A DNA stretch of 64,000 nt from positions 17,272,201 to 17,336,200 of the forward strand of contig OZ026598.1 in assembly GCA_964020085.1 (NCBI GenBank). Reading direction: 5' to 3'. Below the pieces are notes generated by a model that saw nothing but the letters and a program-made list of their open reading frames with translations, was not told the origin of the DNA and searched no databases. Below are positions 40,482-48,616 of the stretch, in pieces; the first letter of the stretch is position 1, and every line of letters starts with the position of its first letter. Origin of the DNA: Micromussa lordhowensis. Its lineage: Eukaryota > Cnidaria > Anthozoa > Scleractinia > Lobophylliidae. Made by a program: the position numbers and the translations under genes.

Positions 40482-40786
40482 GCTCGAAAACAACCTTCTA
40501 AACCACTCCAGAATCCTCTGCCTTTTTGCTTGAGGAGATGCTCTCTTCGTCGCTTGACGGAGTTTCTGCGTCTACCCACTTCGCGCAACACCTTTTTATG
40601 TCGTTTCAATTTCCCATATGTGGCGTCATCGATGGGGATTCGTTGTTTCAGCAGATTGAGAACCATCTCGCTGACAGCATTGATCTGATCGGCGTTGGCG
40701 TGTGTCAGCATGTCTTGACGCTTGTATCGATTGGCTTTTTTCAGGATGCTCTCCAAAAAGGGGCGTTGTCTTCTCAACCGCTTCAT
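40466..40786 (-). CDS. Small basic Polinton protein, conserved type
   Basis: 106 residues. The pattern RPFLESILKKANRYKRQ, then a helix with INAVSEMVLNLLK and KLKRHKKVLREV, ending in a Lys/Arg-rich tail with GRGFWSGL, is one I recall as widespread in Polinton-like elements next to capsid genes. The molecular function is unknown. It starts at ATG 40786. Confidence 0.75.
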   Translation of the reverse strand: MKRLRRQRPFLESILKKANRYKRQDMLTHANADQINAVSEMVLNLLKQRIPIDDATYGKLKRHKKVLREVGRRRNSVKRRREHLLKQKGRGFWSGLEGCFRACCVR

Positions 40787-40898
40787 CGTCGCTTTCTGTG
40801 CCCTGTGGGAAAGACAGCGTCTTATATGATGTCACATGACGCAGCAGCAGCAGCCTGGATTTCTTGCCCCGTACCCTTTTCGTCTATGGAGGGGTTTT
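40787..40898 (-). other. Short non-coding gap in the block
   Basis: The 112-bp spacer between the pX-like gene and the 106-residue gene contains 'gctgctgctgctgcgtcatg' on the minus strand and no open frame of note. It is one of the few real gaps in the cluster and could hold a promoter or splice site. Confidence 0.5.
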
Positions 40899-41105
40899 TT
40901 ATCTTCTCCTTCGTCGGCGTGTGGCTGCTTCCAGGGCTTTTTTGGCTCCAAACCCAGCGGCACCGGAGGCTGCTCCCAAAGCCAAGGCTTTCCCTCCAGC
41001 TATAATTGCCGGTAGTATGGCTGCCAGGGGAAAGATGCCCCCTTTCTGGCGTCGTGTTTTCTTCTTCCTCCCTCTCCCTACTGTGGTGCGTCTTCTTCTT
41101 GGCAT
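40899..41105 (-). CDS. Adenovirus pX (mu)-like core protein
   Basis: 68 residues: an Arg/Lys-rich start (PRRRRTTVGRGRKKKTRRQ), then GGIFPLAAILPAIIAGGKAL, an alanine/glycine-rich hydrophobic helix, and an RRRRRR tail. The KGG...P.I..II.G arrangement resembles the adenovirus pX/mu precursor reported in adintoviruses. A DNA-condensing and possibly membrane-active role in the virion is inferred. It starts 2 bp after the upstream stop. Confidence 0.75.
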   Translation of the reverse strand: MPRRRRTTVGRGRKKKTRRQKGGIFPLAAILPAIIAGGKALALGAASGAAGFGAKKALEAATRRRRRR

Positions 41106-41107
41106 GT

Positions 41108-41665
41108 TTAGGATGCAAATGAGGATCCTGGGAGTGTTTCTGGTTTTTGTATTTTTTCTGCAAGGGATTCTGGACTGAAGTGTTTGTCGTAACTTCTGAA
41201 GTACCTGTCATCCGTGGAGGGTGTGAAATCCGTGATGGTGTCGTCCAAGGTTTGCATTTTGGTCAAGAAACTGCTCATCGAAGAATCGTCCATACCAGCT
41301 CTGACGTAATTTCTGAGTTCAATCAAGGTCTTTTCGTAGGTCGTGTAAGCGAATTTGCACATGTCCATTTTGAAGGAATACTTTTTGAAATCATTCCAAC
41401 CTTTCAATAAGGTGGCAGAGGACGTCAAACCTACTACGACGAAACTGTCTTTCCACACAGATCCAATCACGACACTCGCAGCCATGATCACCAACGCCAT
41501 GCCGTTGAAAAAAGCGTTGCACTTTTTGAAACGATAAAACATCTGTCTCTTGCACCACCATTGTTTGTGATAGAAAAGATACAATCCGTCCAATCGATTC
41601 AGGGACTCTGCGTCGAGAATCGTGGTGGAATGATGTTCATTCATCAAACTAACGGGGGACGTCAT
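41108..41665 (-). CDS. Two-transmembrane protein (SLATT-like arrangement)
   Basis: 185 residues with two adjacent hydrophobic segments (about 52-71 and 73-90). Before them comes a helix with LDGLYLFYHKQWW, and after them a helical region (YTTYEKTLIELRNYVR). This layout resembles 2TM proteins common in cnidarian Polintons and the SLATT-type 2TM fold. It is likely a membrane protein acting in entry or assembly; no enzyme motif is present. Its ATG overlaps the upstream stop as ATGA. Confidence 0.7.
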   Translation of the reverse strand: MTSPVSLMNEHHSTTILDAESLNRLDGLYLFYHKQWWCKRQMFYRFKKCNAFFNGMALVIMAASVVIGSVWKDSFVVVGLTSSATLLKGWNDFKKYSFKMDMCKFAYTTYEKTLIELRNYVRAGMDDSSMSSFLTKMQTLDDTITDFTPSTDDRYFRSYDKHFSPESLAEKIQKPETLPGSSFAS

Positions 41666-41910
41666 GTCTGCTTCTCGGCTTGTTCTATCTGCTTCGCCTT
41701 CGTCTTGGCACGGCGTTCATATTCCCATAGTTCATACTTGAAAGCGGTCTCCCTGTAATCGTTCGCGATGTCCCACACTTGTCTGTAACAGGTGCACGCC
41801 GCGACGCGCTTCATGGCGTCGTGGTCCATGCATTGCGGATCCCTGTAGGAGAGGGACCCTTTACATTGATCCAAGAAATGAGGAAACCACTTGACTTCAC
41901 TACGCAACAT
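41662..41910 (-). CDS. MLRxEVxWF family small protein, copy 1
   Basis: 82 residues from ATG 41910; a GTG-started extension is not needed. It opens MLRSEVKWFPHFLDQC, the family signature, and ends in a basic helix. Two paralogues lie at 42824-43060 and 43748-43978, all on this strand and interspersed with other genes. The function is unknown. Confidence 0.75.
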   Translation of the reverse strand: MLRSEVKWFPHFLDQCKGSLSYRDPQCMDHDAMKRVAACTCYRQVWDIANDYRETAFKYELWEYERRAKTKAKQIEQAEKQT

Positions 41911-41911
41911 C

Positions 41912-42091
41912 TTATCGTCGTCTTCTTTTCTTTTTTCGTTTGAGCACTTTTCGGACCGCGTTGTTGGCTCCAGCACTCACACCACCGTAAACGGCACCTT
42001 TCAAAGCTCTGATTCCCAAGGGTTTCAACGTCGACAAGAGGCGATCTAATTTGCCACCCTTGATCGTTCTTCTTCTTCGTCTACGTCTCAT
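41912..42091 (-). CDS. Small Arg/Lys-rich core-like protein (59 residues)
   Basis: This is below the usual ORF size cut-off. ATG 42091 begins MRRRRRRRTIKGGK, followed by an alanine/glycine-rich middle (ALKGAVYGGVSAGANNAV) and a KRKKKRRRR end. The architecture parallels the pX-like protein at 40899. One base separates its stop from the next ATG. It probably binds DNA in the virion. Confidence 0.7.
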   Translation of the reverse strand: MRRRRRRRTIKGGKLDRLLSTLKPLGIRALKGAVYGGVSAGANNAVRKVLKRKKKRRRR

Positions 42092-42099
42092 GGATGTTG

Positions 42100-42834
42100 T
42101 CAGTTCCGCACACTGGTGGAATTGCGTGTCACGGTGGGACGCCGACCGTTTTTATAGGTAGTGGTGATCGTGTTCGTGGTGGTGATCCCAGCAATACGGC
42201 GACCTGCCGCCGTTTGTTGTTGATCTTGCAAGATCTGCTCCAGTTGGCGCTGCATTTGGGCTTGATTCATACTCACTCTACCTCTGGACGGACCTGGTCT
42301 GGCGGAGGAGGCAGGAGTGGACGCGTTGCTGCTAGAGGCTGACGAGTGCGATGGGGAGGGTGAGGGTGTGTTTCGACGCGGTACTTGTCTGGGTTGTTTT
42401 CCACCCGCAGTGAGACGTCTGGGTTGTTTGCCACCCACAGTGGGACGTCGTGGTGTTTTGTAGCCCACTATGGGTCTGCCTCCAGCGTATCCTTGACCGG
42501 GTGGTGTGGGTGGTCGTCCTGCCTGTTGTCGGAGAGCGCGCGTCATACCCACACCGATTGTGTTGTTCCCCGATGCAGAGGTGGTGGTCGTTCCCACACC
42601 GATTGTGTTATTCACGGGCGGAGGTGCCGTGGCTGTTCCCACACCAATGCTGGGGCCCGGGGATGAGGGTGGCGGTGGTGTGTTCAAGGGACCCGCATTG
42701 TTGGACTGCGTCCAGGAAGGTGACCCATACACGTTCAGATGGTCATCGTCCCAAGCACTTATCCAGTCGTCGTCGGGCATGTCGCCCGACACGTCCAAAT
42801 CATCTAACAAATCGTCGGACACGTTACTGGCCAT
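42100..42834 (-). CDS. Low-complexity Pro/Ser/Thr-rich protein with conserved C terminus
   Basis: 244 residues. An acidic N terminus (DDLLDDLDVSGDMPDDD) is followed by three imperfect IGVGTxT repeats, a basic repeat pair (VGGKQPRR / AGGKQPRQ), a Ser/Pro linker, a Q-rich helix and an end reading ITTTYKNGRRPTVTRNSTS, a C-terminal pattern I recall from other Polintons. It is probably a virion or scaffold protein. It overlaps the neighbouring 78-residue gene by 11 bp. Confidence 0.7.
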   Translation of the reverse strand: MASNVSDDLLDDLDVSGDMPDDDWISAWDDDHLNVYGSPSWTQSNNAGPLNTPPPPSSPGPSIGVGTATAPPPVNNTIGVGTTTTSASGNNTIGVGMTRALRQQAGRPPTPPGQGYAGGRPIVGYKTPRRPTVGGKQPRRLTAGGKQPRQVPRRNTPSPSPSHSSASSSNASTPASSARPGPSRGRVSMNQAQMQRQLEQILQDQQQTAAGRRIAGITTTNTITTTYKNGRRPTVTRNSTSVRN

Positions 42835-43060
42835 GCTCCCTGGCTATTGCTTTCTTCGCCAACTCTTCTTGCGTATGAATTAGATCCTCAAAGTGGGGTT
42901 GATTATATGCTTTCACGAGGGACCGTACTTGACGCTTGGACACACTCTGTGTGATTCGTTGCATGGGTACGTAATCCGTTTCTTCTGGATTCATCCAACT
43001 CAACCGAGCTTCACAAATGAGAAGGAATCTCCCAAACCACGCCACCTCACTCCGCAGCAT
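42824..43060 (-). CDS. MLRxEVxWF family small protein, copy 2
   Basis: 78 residues starting MLRSEVAWFGRFLLIC; its middle QRITQSVSKRQVRSL corresponds to the other copies. It overlaps the ATPase end by 14 bp and the downstream gene by 11 bp. Confidence 0.75.
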   Translation of the reverse strand: MLRSEVAWFGRFLLICEARLSWMNPEETDYVPMQRITQSVSKRQVRSLVKAYNQPHFEDLIHTQEELAKKAIAREHGQ

Positions 43061-43706
43061 CTCGAAACTGATGACATCGCACGAACCCTTCCTCTTTTAA
43101 TAAGTGACTAAGGACGCGCTGATCGTCCTTACTGGTTGGATGCAGATCCAATAGCAGATAACCAAAGGGACGGTCCGTCACCTTTCTGAATGTGTCGAGG
43201 ACATCAGACCATTGCGTGGGAAACGATTGCAACAACAGGTTGCGCATTCCCAATTGATCTCTGGGATTCTTGAAGGCCACGATGTAATGGGCGTTGCGAG
43301 ATATGGTCTTGGCGAATTTTCCGTTCGGAAACAGATCCTGACACAAGTAAATGACCGTGATGTTTTGATGATGAGAGTGTTTGGTGAAGAGATCCAGGAC
43401 GCGTTTGTCGTTCCCACATTCGTCCATCAGATCATCCAATACCAGCAAGCCTCCTTGAGGGAACCATTTGGGTAATGAGTCGCTGTCAGGAATCCCTTCG
43501 TGAAACTTCACACCCCCTTTCTTGAGCGGTTCATACCCCTTTTGCCACGAACCATAACAATAGTGGATGCTTTTCGGCGATTGAGCGAACAAGTCAGAAT
43601 TGTTCAGCAGTAACTTGGTAGTAAACACAGTTTTGCCGCATCCGGAGGGTCCGGTCACCATCAGACTCGCTGGGGTGTGAAATCGAAATGCTTTACGCAG
43701 TTCCAT
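43047..43706 (-). CDS. FtsK/HerA-type genome packaging ATPase
   Basis: 219 residues from ATG 43706 (the longer frame starts only at TTG). Walker A is GPSGCGKT (19-26) and Walker B is LLVLDD (87-92), followed by a conserved TKHSHHQNITVIYLCQDLF sensor-like segment. Small ATPases of this form package DNA in Polintons and adenovirus relatives. The motifs are intact. It sits between two MLRxEVxWF paralogues. Confidence 0.9.
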   Translation of the reverse strand: MELRKAFRFHTPASLMVTGPSGCGKTVFTTKLLLNNSDLFAQSPKSIHYCYGSWQKGYEPLKKGGVKFHEGIPDSDSLPKWFPQGGLLVLDDLMDECGNDKRVLDLFTKHSHHQNITVIYLCQDLFPNGKFAKTISRNAHYIVAFKNPRDQLGMRNLLLQSFPTQWSDVLDTFRKVTDRPFGYLLLDLHPTSKDDQRVLSHLLKEEGFVRCHQFRDAAE

Positions 43707-43747
43707 GGTATCGATCGGACTGACTCGCAACGCGATCGTGTCCGTAC

Positions 43748-43978
43748 TTATTTCAAGGGAGCACTCGTCATGGACATGGCTCGCGAACGCTGATAGAATA
43801 GTTCGAATTGGAGTTCAAGGTCCTGGTCTTTCAAGAGGGGTCTCACTCTTCGATAACTATCGCATGTCAAAATGCGTTCGAGTGCAAGACGGTACGGATG
43901 ATTTAAGGGTAACTGGAGACACATGTCCCTGCAAAGGACCAAGAATTGAGGGAACCACTGGACTTCACCACGCAACAT
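43748..43978 (-). CDS. MLRxEVxWF family small protein, copy 3
   Basis: 76 residues starting MLRGEVQWFPQFLVLC, with LERILTCDSYRRVRPLL aligning to the other two copies. It lies directly upstream of the ATPase and downstream of the protease. Confidence 0.75.
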   Translation of the reverse strand: MLRGEVQWFPQFLVLCRDMCLQLPLNHPYRLALERILTCDSYRRVRPLLKDQDLELQFELFYQRSRAMSMTSAPLK

Positions 43979-44041
43979 CTTGTTTCAACTGACAACTCTT
44001 TAATAAATGCCTCTTAATTTAACATCTTGTTTTTAAAACTC

Positions 44042-44617
44042 TTAATTTAACAAATGGTGTACACCATACAAGGACCCTCGTGTGTCCTGGTGACACTCCA
44101 TGAATCGGGCGCAAATCTTACGCCAAGCTAACTCGTCAACAATCAAACGTTCCAACCACATGCCTACTTTGTGATCATTGTTCACATAATAGTTCGTTTC
44201 GAATTCCTTCAAGAACTCGTTCATGCTGCGACCCAGAGCGCGAAAAATCAAGTAGATCAAAGCATAATTGCCACAACTCTGACTGAATAAGGACTGAAGG
44301 CTCTTCCCATTGTGCACTCTGTACTTGAAATGACCATTCAGCCACTCTTGCAAAGGATGTGTGGTGCCGTACACCTCCAAGGGGAGAGCATAGCTGTCCA
44401 TGACTTCACACACGTTTCCCTCTGTCCACAGAGCTATCCAATGCATCCCGGGTTTGTCGTGAGGATCCGTGTTGACAATGTAGGCCGTGGGTCCCTCTTT
44501 GGACGGTGTCTTGGGAAGTCTATCGCATGGAACCGTTCCGTAAAAGACGGGGCCAAGCTTCGGATGATTCATCGCCAAATGATCCAATTGCAAATTATTC
44601 AACGTCACTTTCTCCAT
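44042..44617 (-). CDS. Adenain-like cysteine protease
   Basis: 191 residues. The catalytic pattern is His59 (GMHWIALW), Asp74 (CEVMDSYAL), Gln108 and Cys115 (LQSLFSQSCGNYAL), matching the adenovirus maturation protease/Ulp1-fold order H-D/E-Q-C. It would cleave capsid and core precursors during virion maturation; the GG-containing basic proteins nearby are plausible substrates. It starts at ATG 44617, 2 bp after the capsid gene stop. Confidence 0.9.
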   Translation of the reverse strand: MEKVTLNNLQLDHLAMNHPKLGPVFYGTVPCDRLPKTPSKEGPTAYIVNTDPHDKPGMHWIALWTEGNVCEVMDSYALPLEVYGTTHPLQEWLNGHFKYRVHNGKSLQSLFSQSCGNYALIYLIFRALGRSMNEFLKEFETNYYVNNDHKVGMWLERLIVDELAWRKICARFMECHQDTRGSLYGVHHLLN

Positions 44618-44619
44618 TA

Positions 44620-46002
44620 CTACTGATACACGTCATACACCACTGTCTTGTTTCTGTCAATCTCCAAGATATTCTCGAATTCGCCGTACAACAAGACGGT
44701 GAGATTTTCACCTGGGTTGGCTCCAAAATTGATCACCAAGCGCAGATCACCGCTCTGTTTGGGGTTCAGCACTGAACTGTGCAAATTCCCGTTGGCTGTG
44801 TTATCAAATACAAACAGAGTGCAGTGCTTGTCTTGTCCCCAGTCCTCCCGTCTGATCATGTTTCCAGTACTTTTACGCAGACTTCCTGACGCTTGCAGTA
44901 ATCTGTAGTAGCCCCTTCGGTCTTTGGCACCACTGTCATGCTGCAGTTCCAGTGTTTCATAGGGATACTCTTCACCTCTCACCAATTGCTTCACGGAGGT
45001 GACATTGAACTTTTTGAAAGAAAACGGGTACTTGGTGACATCCCCGTTAAAGGCAGCCGCTTCTATCAACGCTACCACCAACACGTTGGGGAGTTGATTG
45101 TGAAAAGGGTTGTTGCACTCAAAGTATCGCTGATCAGCGGGGTGAGAGTAAGTGCGAATTTCGCTTCTCACTGTGGGGTACGCGACCGTTTTTCCCTCGA
45201 GCATACTGTTCCTCAGTTCTCTGTAGATCGAGGCAGTGACTCTCACTTGTGCCAGATACAATTTCACTTTCACGTCTTCCTGCCGCAGTCGGAGGGCTTT
45301 GGCACCCTGAAATCTCATCGTGAACATGTCCGGTGAGTTGAAGTACATCTGGATCTGGAGTTGGACACCTGGAACCAACGCTTTGCTGAGATGAAACACC
45401 TCCAGGTAAGGCTTGAATCTCAGGGTGACTTTGTTTCCTCCAACAAAATCAGCCAATAAACCTTTCATACCGCGGACCACTTCTTGCGTGTCTTGGGACA
45501 GTGCAGCAAAATCGGCATGAGCTAGGTCCAACTGATTGGCAGTGAGAGCATCAGGGACGTTGATGCCATTGAACCACCCCTCTGGCTGCAGTATCGTCTC
45601 TCCGTCTTGTCGGTTGTTATTCAGTAGGGTTTCCAGGTAAGCTTTGTAATGATACGTGTCGGTCTGAGGGCTGATGAGTGTTCCGTTCAGTCTCACATTG
45701 ATCTGTTTGAAGAGCGAGTGAGCCAAATTGTTGACTGGAAAAAGGGTGTCCGCTGCTACCAGATTGGCATTGTCCGCTGCATTCTTCATCTGTAGTTCCA
45801 CTTCGAAGTAACTTCGATTCAAATCGATGTAATCTTCCTGGGGGTCAATTTGGAAGTCCACGGGGTTGATCCCTGTGGTAAAGGGATTGATGGGGACAAA
45901 ACGGCACGAGGACATGCTGAGGTCCGTGGGTGGTATCTTGAACAGATCCAGGGTAGGGTTGAGCACCCCCACCGAGCGTGCGTGAGCTATCATGTCAGTC
46001 AT
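44620..46002 (-). CDS. Major capsid protein (hexon-like, double jelly-roll type)
   Basis: 460 residues. The N terminus ELDLF-type (LDLFKIPPTDLSMSSC), the EDYIDLNRSYFEVELQ strand, LFPVNNLAHSLFKQINVRLNG and late RGYYRLLQASGS match the 'F54H12.2-like' proteins of invertebrate genomes, recognised as adintovirus/Polinton hexons. It would form the pseudohexameric capsomers. The length is ordinary for this shorter hexon type. Its ATG overlaps the upstream stop (ATGA). No frame damage. Confidence 0.85.
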   Translation of the reverse strand: MTDMIAHARSVGVLNPTLDLFKIPPTDLSMSSCRFVPINPFTTGINPVDFQIDPQEDYIDLNRSYFEVELQMKNAADNANLVAADTLFPVNNLAHSLFKQINVRLNGTLISPQTDTYHYKAYLETLLNNNRQDGETILQPEGWFNGINVPDALTANQLDLAHADFAALSQDTQEVVRGMKGLLADFVGGNKVTLRFKPYLEVFHLSKALVPGVQLQIQMYFNSPDMFTMRFQGAKALRLRQEDVKVKLYLAQVRVTASIYRELRNSMLEGKTVAYPTVRSEIRTYSHPADQRYFECNNPFHNQLPNVLVVALIEAAAFNGDVTKYPFSFKKFNVTSVKQLVRGEEYPYETLELQHDSGAKDRRGYYRLLQASGSLRKSTGNMIRREDWGQDKHCTLFVFDNTANGNLHSSVLNPKQSGDLRLVINFGANPGENLTVLLYGEFENILEIDRNKTVVYDVYQ

Positions 46003-46178
46003 CGTCGCTTCTTATGCCTCCTCCTCCTCTTCCTCTTCAGGGCTGTCTGTATCCAACGATAGTCTCCGAGATTTGATCTCGAAGGAAGGAACATTCCTCC
46101 TTTATACACTCTTCGTCGCGACAGACCACTCGCGATGAGCGGAATGCGTTTGACGCGTCTTGAGTAGATGGGAATCAT
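45999..46178 (-). CDS. Small basic protein (59 residues), unknown
   Basis: Below the usual ORF size cut-off. ATG 46178 begins MIPIYSRRVKRIPLIASGLS, then a YKGGMF motif, and ends with a KRKRRRRHKKRR run. It overlaps both neighbours by ATGA. The GG dipeptide and basic tail suggest a maturation-cleaved core peptide, but this is inference. Confidence 0.65.
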   Translation of the reverse strand: MIPIYSRRVKRIPLIASGLSRRRVYKGGMFLPSRSNLGDYRWIQTALKRKRRRRHKKRR

Positions 46179-46456
46179 ACTCCAAAAAGGTCCTTTCTAA
46201 CTTTCTTCGAGACTTGACGATTGATCACTTGCTTCGCTTTACGTTTGACGGCCCGATTGGCTCCTCTCTTGATCCCAGCGAGTCCCCCTTTCCAATTGAC
46301 CTTTGCACCGCGACCCAACCCTTTTATTCCTTCCAGGGCCGTTTCTGACACAACATCGCGAAGGACTGCGGGTCCACTTTTCTTGATCTCTTTCCAGAGT
46401 CCGCTCCCGGACTGAGTCGTGTCGCCATGAAATCTCACCAAACCATTTCCTATCAT
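46175..46456 (-). CDS. Basic glycine-rich small protein, unknown
   Basis: 93 residues, alternating Gly/Ala-rich and Lys/Arg-rich segments (GIKGLGRGAKVNWKGGL, then RGANRAVKRKAKQ). The composition is like adenovirus core or minor virion proteins. It is enclosed between minor capsid and capsid genes by ATGA overlaps on both sides, so a virion role is likely. Confidence 0.7.
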   Translation of the reverse strand: MIGNGLVRFHGDTTQSGSGLWKEIKKSGPAVLRDVVSETALEGIKGLGRGAKVNWKGGLAGIKRGANRAVKRKAKQVINRQVSKKVRKDLFGV

Positions 46457-47481
46457 GCTTTCTTGAGGTGTATCGTGACGACTGTATTTCCGTCTCCAAA
46501 CTTCACCAATTCACCTGTTGTCTCAGCCACTTGCACTTCTATTATGTCCAATGTCTCCTTGCGCACAGGAATATATTGAATGTGGAGAGGCTCAAAATAC
46601 TGAGCTCCTTTTCCAGTGCGACTGAAATTGATTTCTCGAAGCAAATCCGTCACTTGGTCCCCCACCACAGAGCTTCCACCCACGTCGGAATACACGAACA
46701 GAGAACGTTTCTCATTCCCTATCACATTCTGAAAGGCACTATTGAAGTTCGTGAAACGCCAGTTGCAGTAAACGGACAATTTGAGGAATCCATCTTCGAC
46801 AACCCAGTAACGCCACCCGCTATTAATATCGGGTCTACCTTTGGAAATATCCTTGGGATTGAGTTTTGATTCACTGGTGAATTCCATCTTCGTGTTGGGA
46901 CCGAGGCGGTATATCGTCTCTTTGGCGTCGAACTTGATCCACCCCATTTGAAGTGCCACCTTTTGGTTCAATGCCATCAGGTAAGGGTTCCCTGGGGTTT
47001 CCGTGACATAATCTATGTCCAGCTTGGTGTTGTCCAGCACTAGGTCTTGACCTTCCCACTTGAACTCATAGTTGCATTTTTTCCCATTAGGTAATGTCAC
47101 AGAATCTCCAGTAGGACTTTTGTAATTTATGACTTGGGCAAACTTGAAGATGAGGGCTCTCATGAAGGTCAGACCGTCCACTATGTTGTTGTCGTGCAGG
47201 ATGTCTTGAAATGTCAGATTCGTTTCAACGGGGCTCGTGACAGAACTACTGTGCTTGGCAACAAGCCATTTGGCATTCAGGAGAGGTTTATCCAACTCCT
47301 TGAACGGTTCCAGATTGATGGTGGCATCGGGTAACGAGATGGCACTCAATCCCACTTGCCATCCGGATCCATCCAATTGTATCGATTGTGGCAAACGGAT
47401 CTTGTAATGATTGGCTTTGTTGTTGGGAAACTCCTTCTTGTTACTGTGACTGGGTAAGGTGAGGTAGAATGGATCACTCAT
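46453..47481 (-). CDS. Putative minor capsid (penton-like) protein 1
   Basis: 342 residues. The N terminus FYLTLPSHSN then FPNNKANHYKIRLP and GWQVGLSAISLP is the signature of a protein family found beside Polinton capsid genes, proposed as single-jelly-roll minor capsid/penton. The C-terminal portion (YFEPLHIQYIPVR, ETLDIIEVQVAE) is shared with the next gene. The two are ancient tandem paralogues. Its ATG overlaps the end of the next upstream gene by 8 bp. Confidence 0.75.
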   Translation of the reverse strand: MSDPFYLTLPSHSNKKEFPNNKANHYKIRLPQSIQLDGSGWQVGLSAISLPDATINLEPFKELDKPLLNAKWLVAKHSSSVTSPVETNLTFQDILHDNNIVDGLTFMRALIFKFAQVINYKSPTGDSVTLPNGKKCNYEFKWEGQDLVLDNTKLDIDYVTETPGNPYLMALNQKVALQMGWIKFDAKETIYRLGPNTKMEFTSESKLNPKDISKGRPDINSGWRYWVVEDGFLKLSVYCNWRFTNFNSAFQNVIGNEKRSLFVYSDVGGSSVVGDQVTDLLREINFSRTGKGAQYFEPLHIQYIPVRKETLDIIEVQVAETTGELVKFGDGNTVVTIHLKKA

Positions 47482-48616
47482 GCTTGAAATGCAATGTCAC
47501 TGTGGTCACTCCCGAGGTGAAGTCCGTCAGAGCACCGGTGTTCTCGGCCACTTGCGTCTCGATAATGTCCAGTACATCGCTGCGCACAGGTATATATTGG
47601 ATATGTTTGGGTTCGAAATAATGCTCTTCGGGATTATAGGGTATTTCTCTCAAGAGATCCGTGATCTGATTTCCCATAATCACACTCTGACCCACACTCG
47701 AGTACACGTACAAGGAACGTTTAGGAACAACAGTGTGCGTGTGACTTCCAAACGCTTCCTCGAAACTTCGATCCAGGTTCACGAACACCCAGTTAATGTA
47801 CACACTCAGGTACAGAGCCTCATGATCCGTCTTGAAAAAAAGTTGGTCCCGGCTTCCAACCACATCGGGAGCCGTCGGAATGTCATAATTCACAAACTCT
47901 TTCCTCAGATTGGGTCCCAACACGTAACTGCGGTACCCCCATTTAATCCATTTCATTTTCAGGGCCAATTCCAGACCGATCTTGATCTTGGGCCACACAC
48001 GATTTTTGTCAGTTACTGAACCAATTCCAGCAGTGTGCATAGTGCGCGACGTTCTGGAATTGTCCATGACACACTCTCCGTGATCCGCGCGATGCATCAC
48101 CACATACGACAACGCCGGTAAAACATTGTACTCGTAGTTTGGATCCGTGTCCTTGATCTCCACGACTTGATCCGTTCCTTTATTCTTGTAGCGTGTATCT
48201 TGCATCATGCTACTCGATTTATCCACCTCGTAAGTGTCGTCGACCTCGGCTTGATCTCCAAACGACCCCAAATACAGGCAGCGTATCTCATTCATCAACT
48301 CCGTTCCATTCCTGGGGTAAAAGGTCAAATCCGATTCTTTGATTTCCACAGTCCGTGGACTGACCCATAGACCTGACGAGTCCCACTCGGCATACCAAGA
48401 GAACCGGAACAGAAGAGAATTGTTCAAGTTCATTCGCCTGGTCGTTCGAGGTGTATGCGTGGACAGTGGTAGCGAGACGCCACTCAGTCCCACTTTCCAA
48501 CCCGGTTCTCGGAACTCAAGTGGATGAGGCAAACGGTTCTTGAAACTGTTCGCTTCATTCGATGGGAACTCCGTCACACACGCATTGCTGCTCAATTGCA
48601 CGTAAAGGTCCTTCAT
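47474..48616 (-). CDS. Putative minor capsid (penton-like) protein 2
   Basis: 380 residues from ATG 48616; the frame extends further only from TTG and runs over the integrase end. It has the paralogous signature LYVQLSS...FPSNEANSFKNRLP and GWKVGLSGVSLP, then YFEPKHIQYIPVR and LDIIETQVAENTG near the end. Having both copies suggests distinct vertices or a fibre-like division of labour. Its ATG overlaps the integrase stop as ATGA. Confidence 0.75.
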   Translation of the reverse strand: MKDLYVQLSSNACVTEFPSNEANSFKNRLPHPLEFREPGWKVGLSGVSLPLSTHTPRTTRRMNLNNSLLFRFSWYAEWDSSGLWVSPRTVEIKESDLTFYPRNGTELMNEIRCLYLGSFGDQAEVDDTYEVDKSSSMMQDTRYKNKGTDQVVEIKDTDPNYEYNVLPALSYVVMHRADHGECVMDNSRTSRTMHTAGIGSVTDKNRVWPKIKIGLELALKMKWIKWGYRSYVLGPNLRKEFVNYDIPTAPDVVGSRDQLFFKTDHEALYLSVYINWVFVNLDRSFEEAFGSHTHTVVPKRSLYVYSSVGQSVIMGNQITDLLREIPYNPEEHYFEPKHIQYIPVRSDVLDIIETQVAENTGALTDFTSGVTTVTLHFKHE

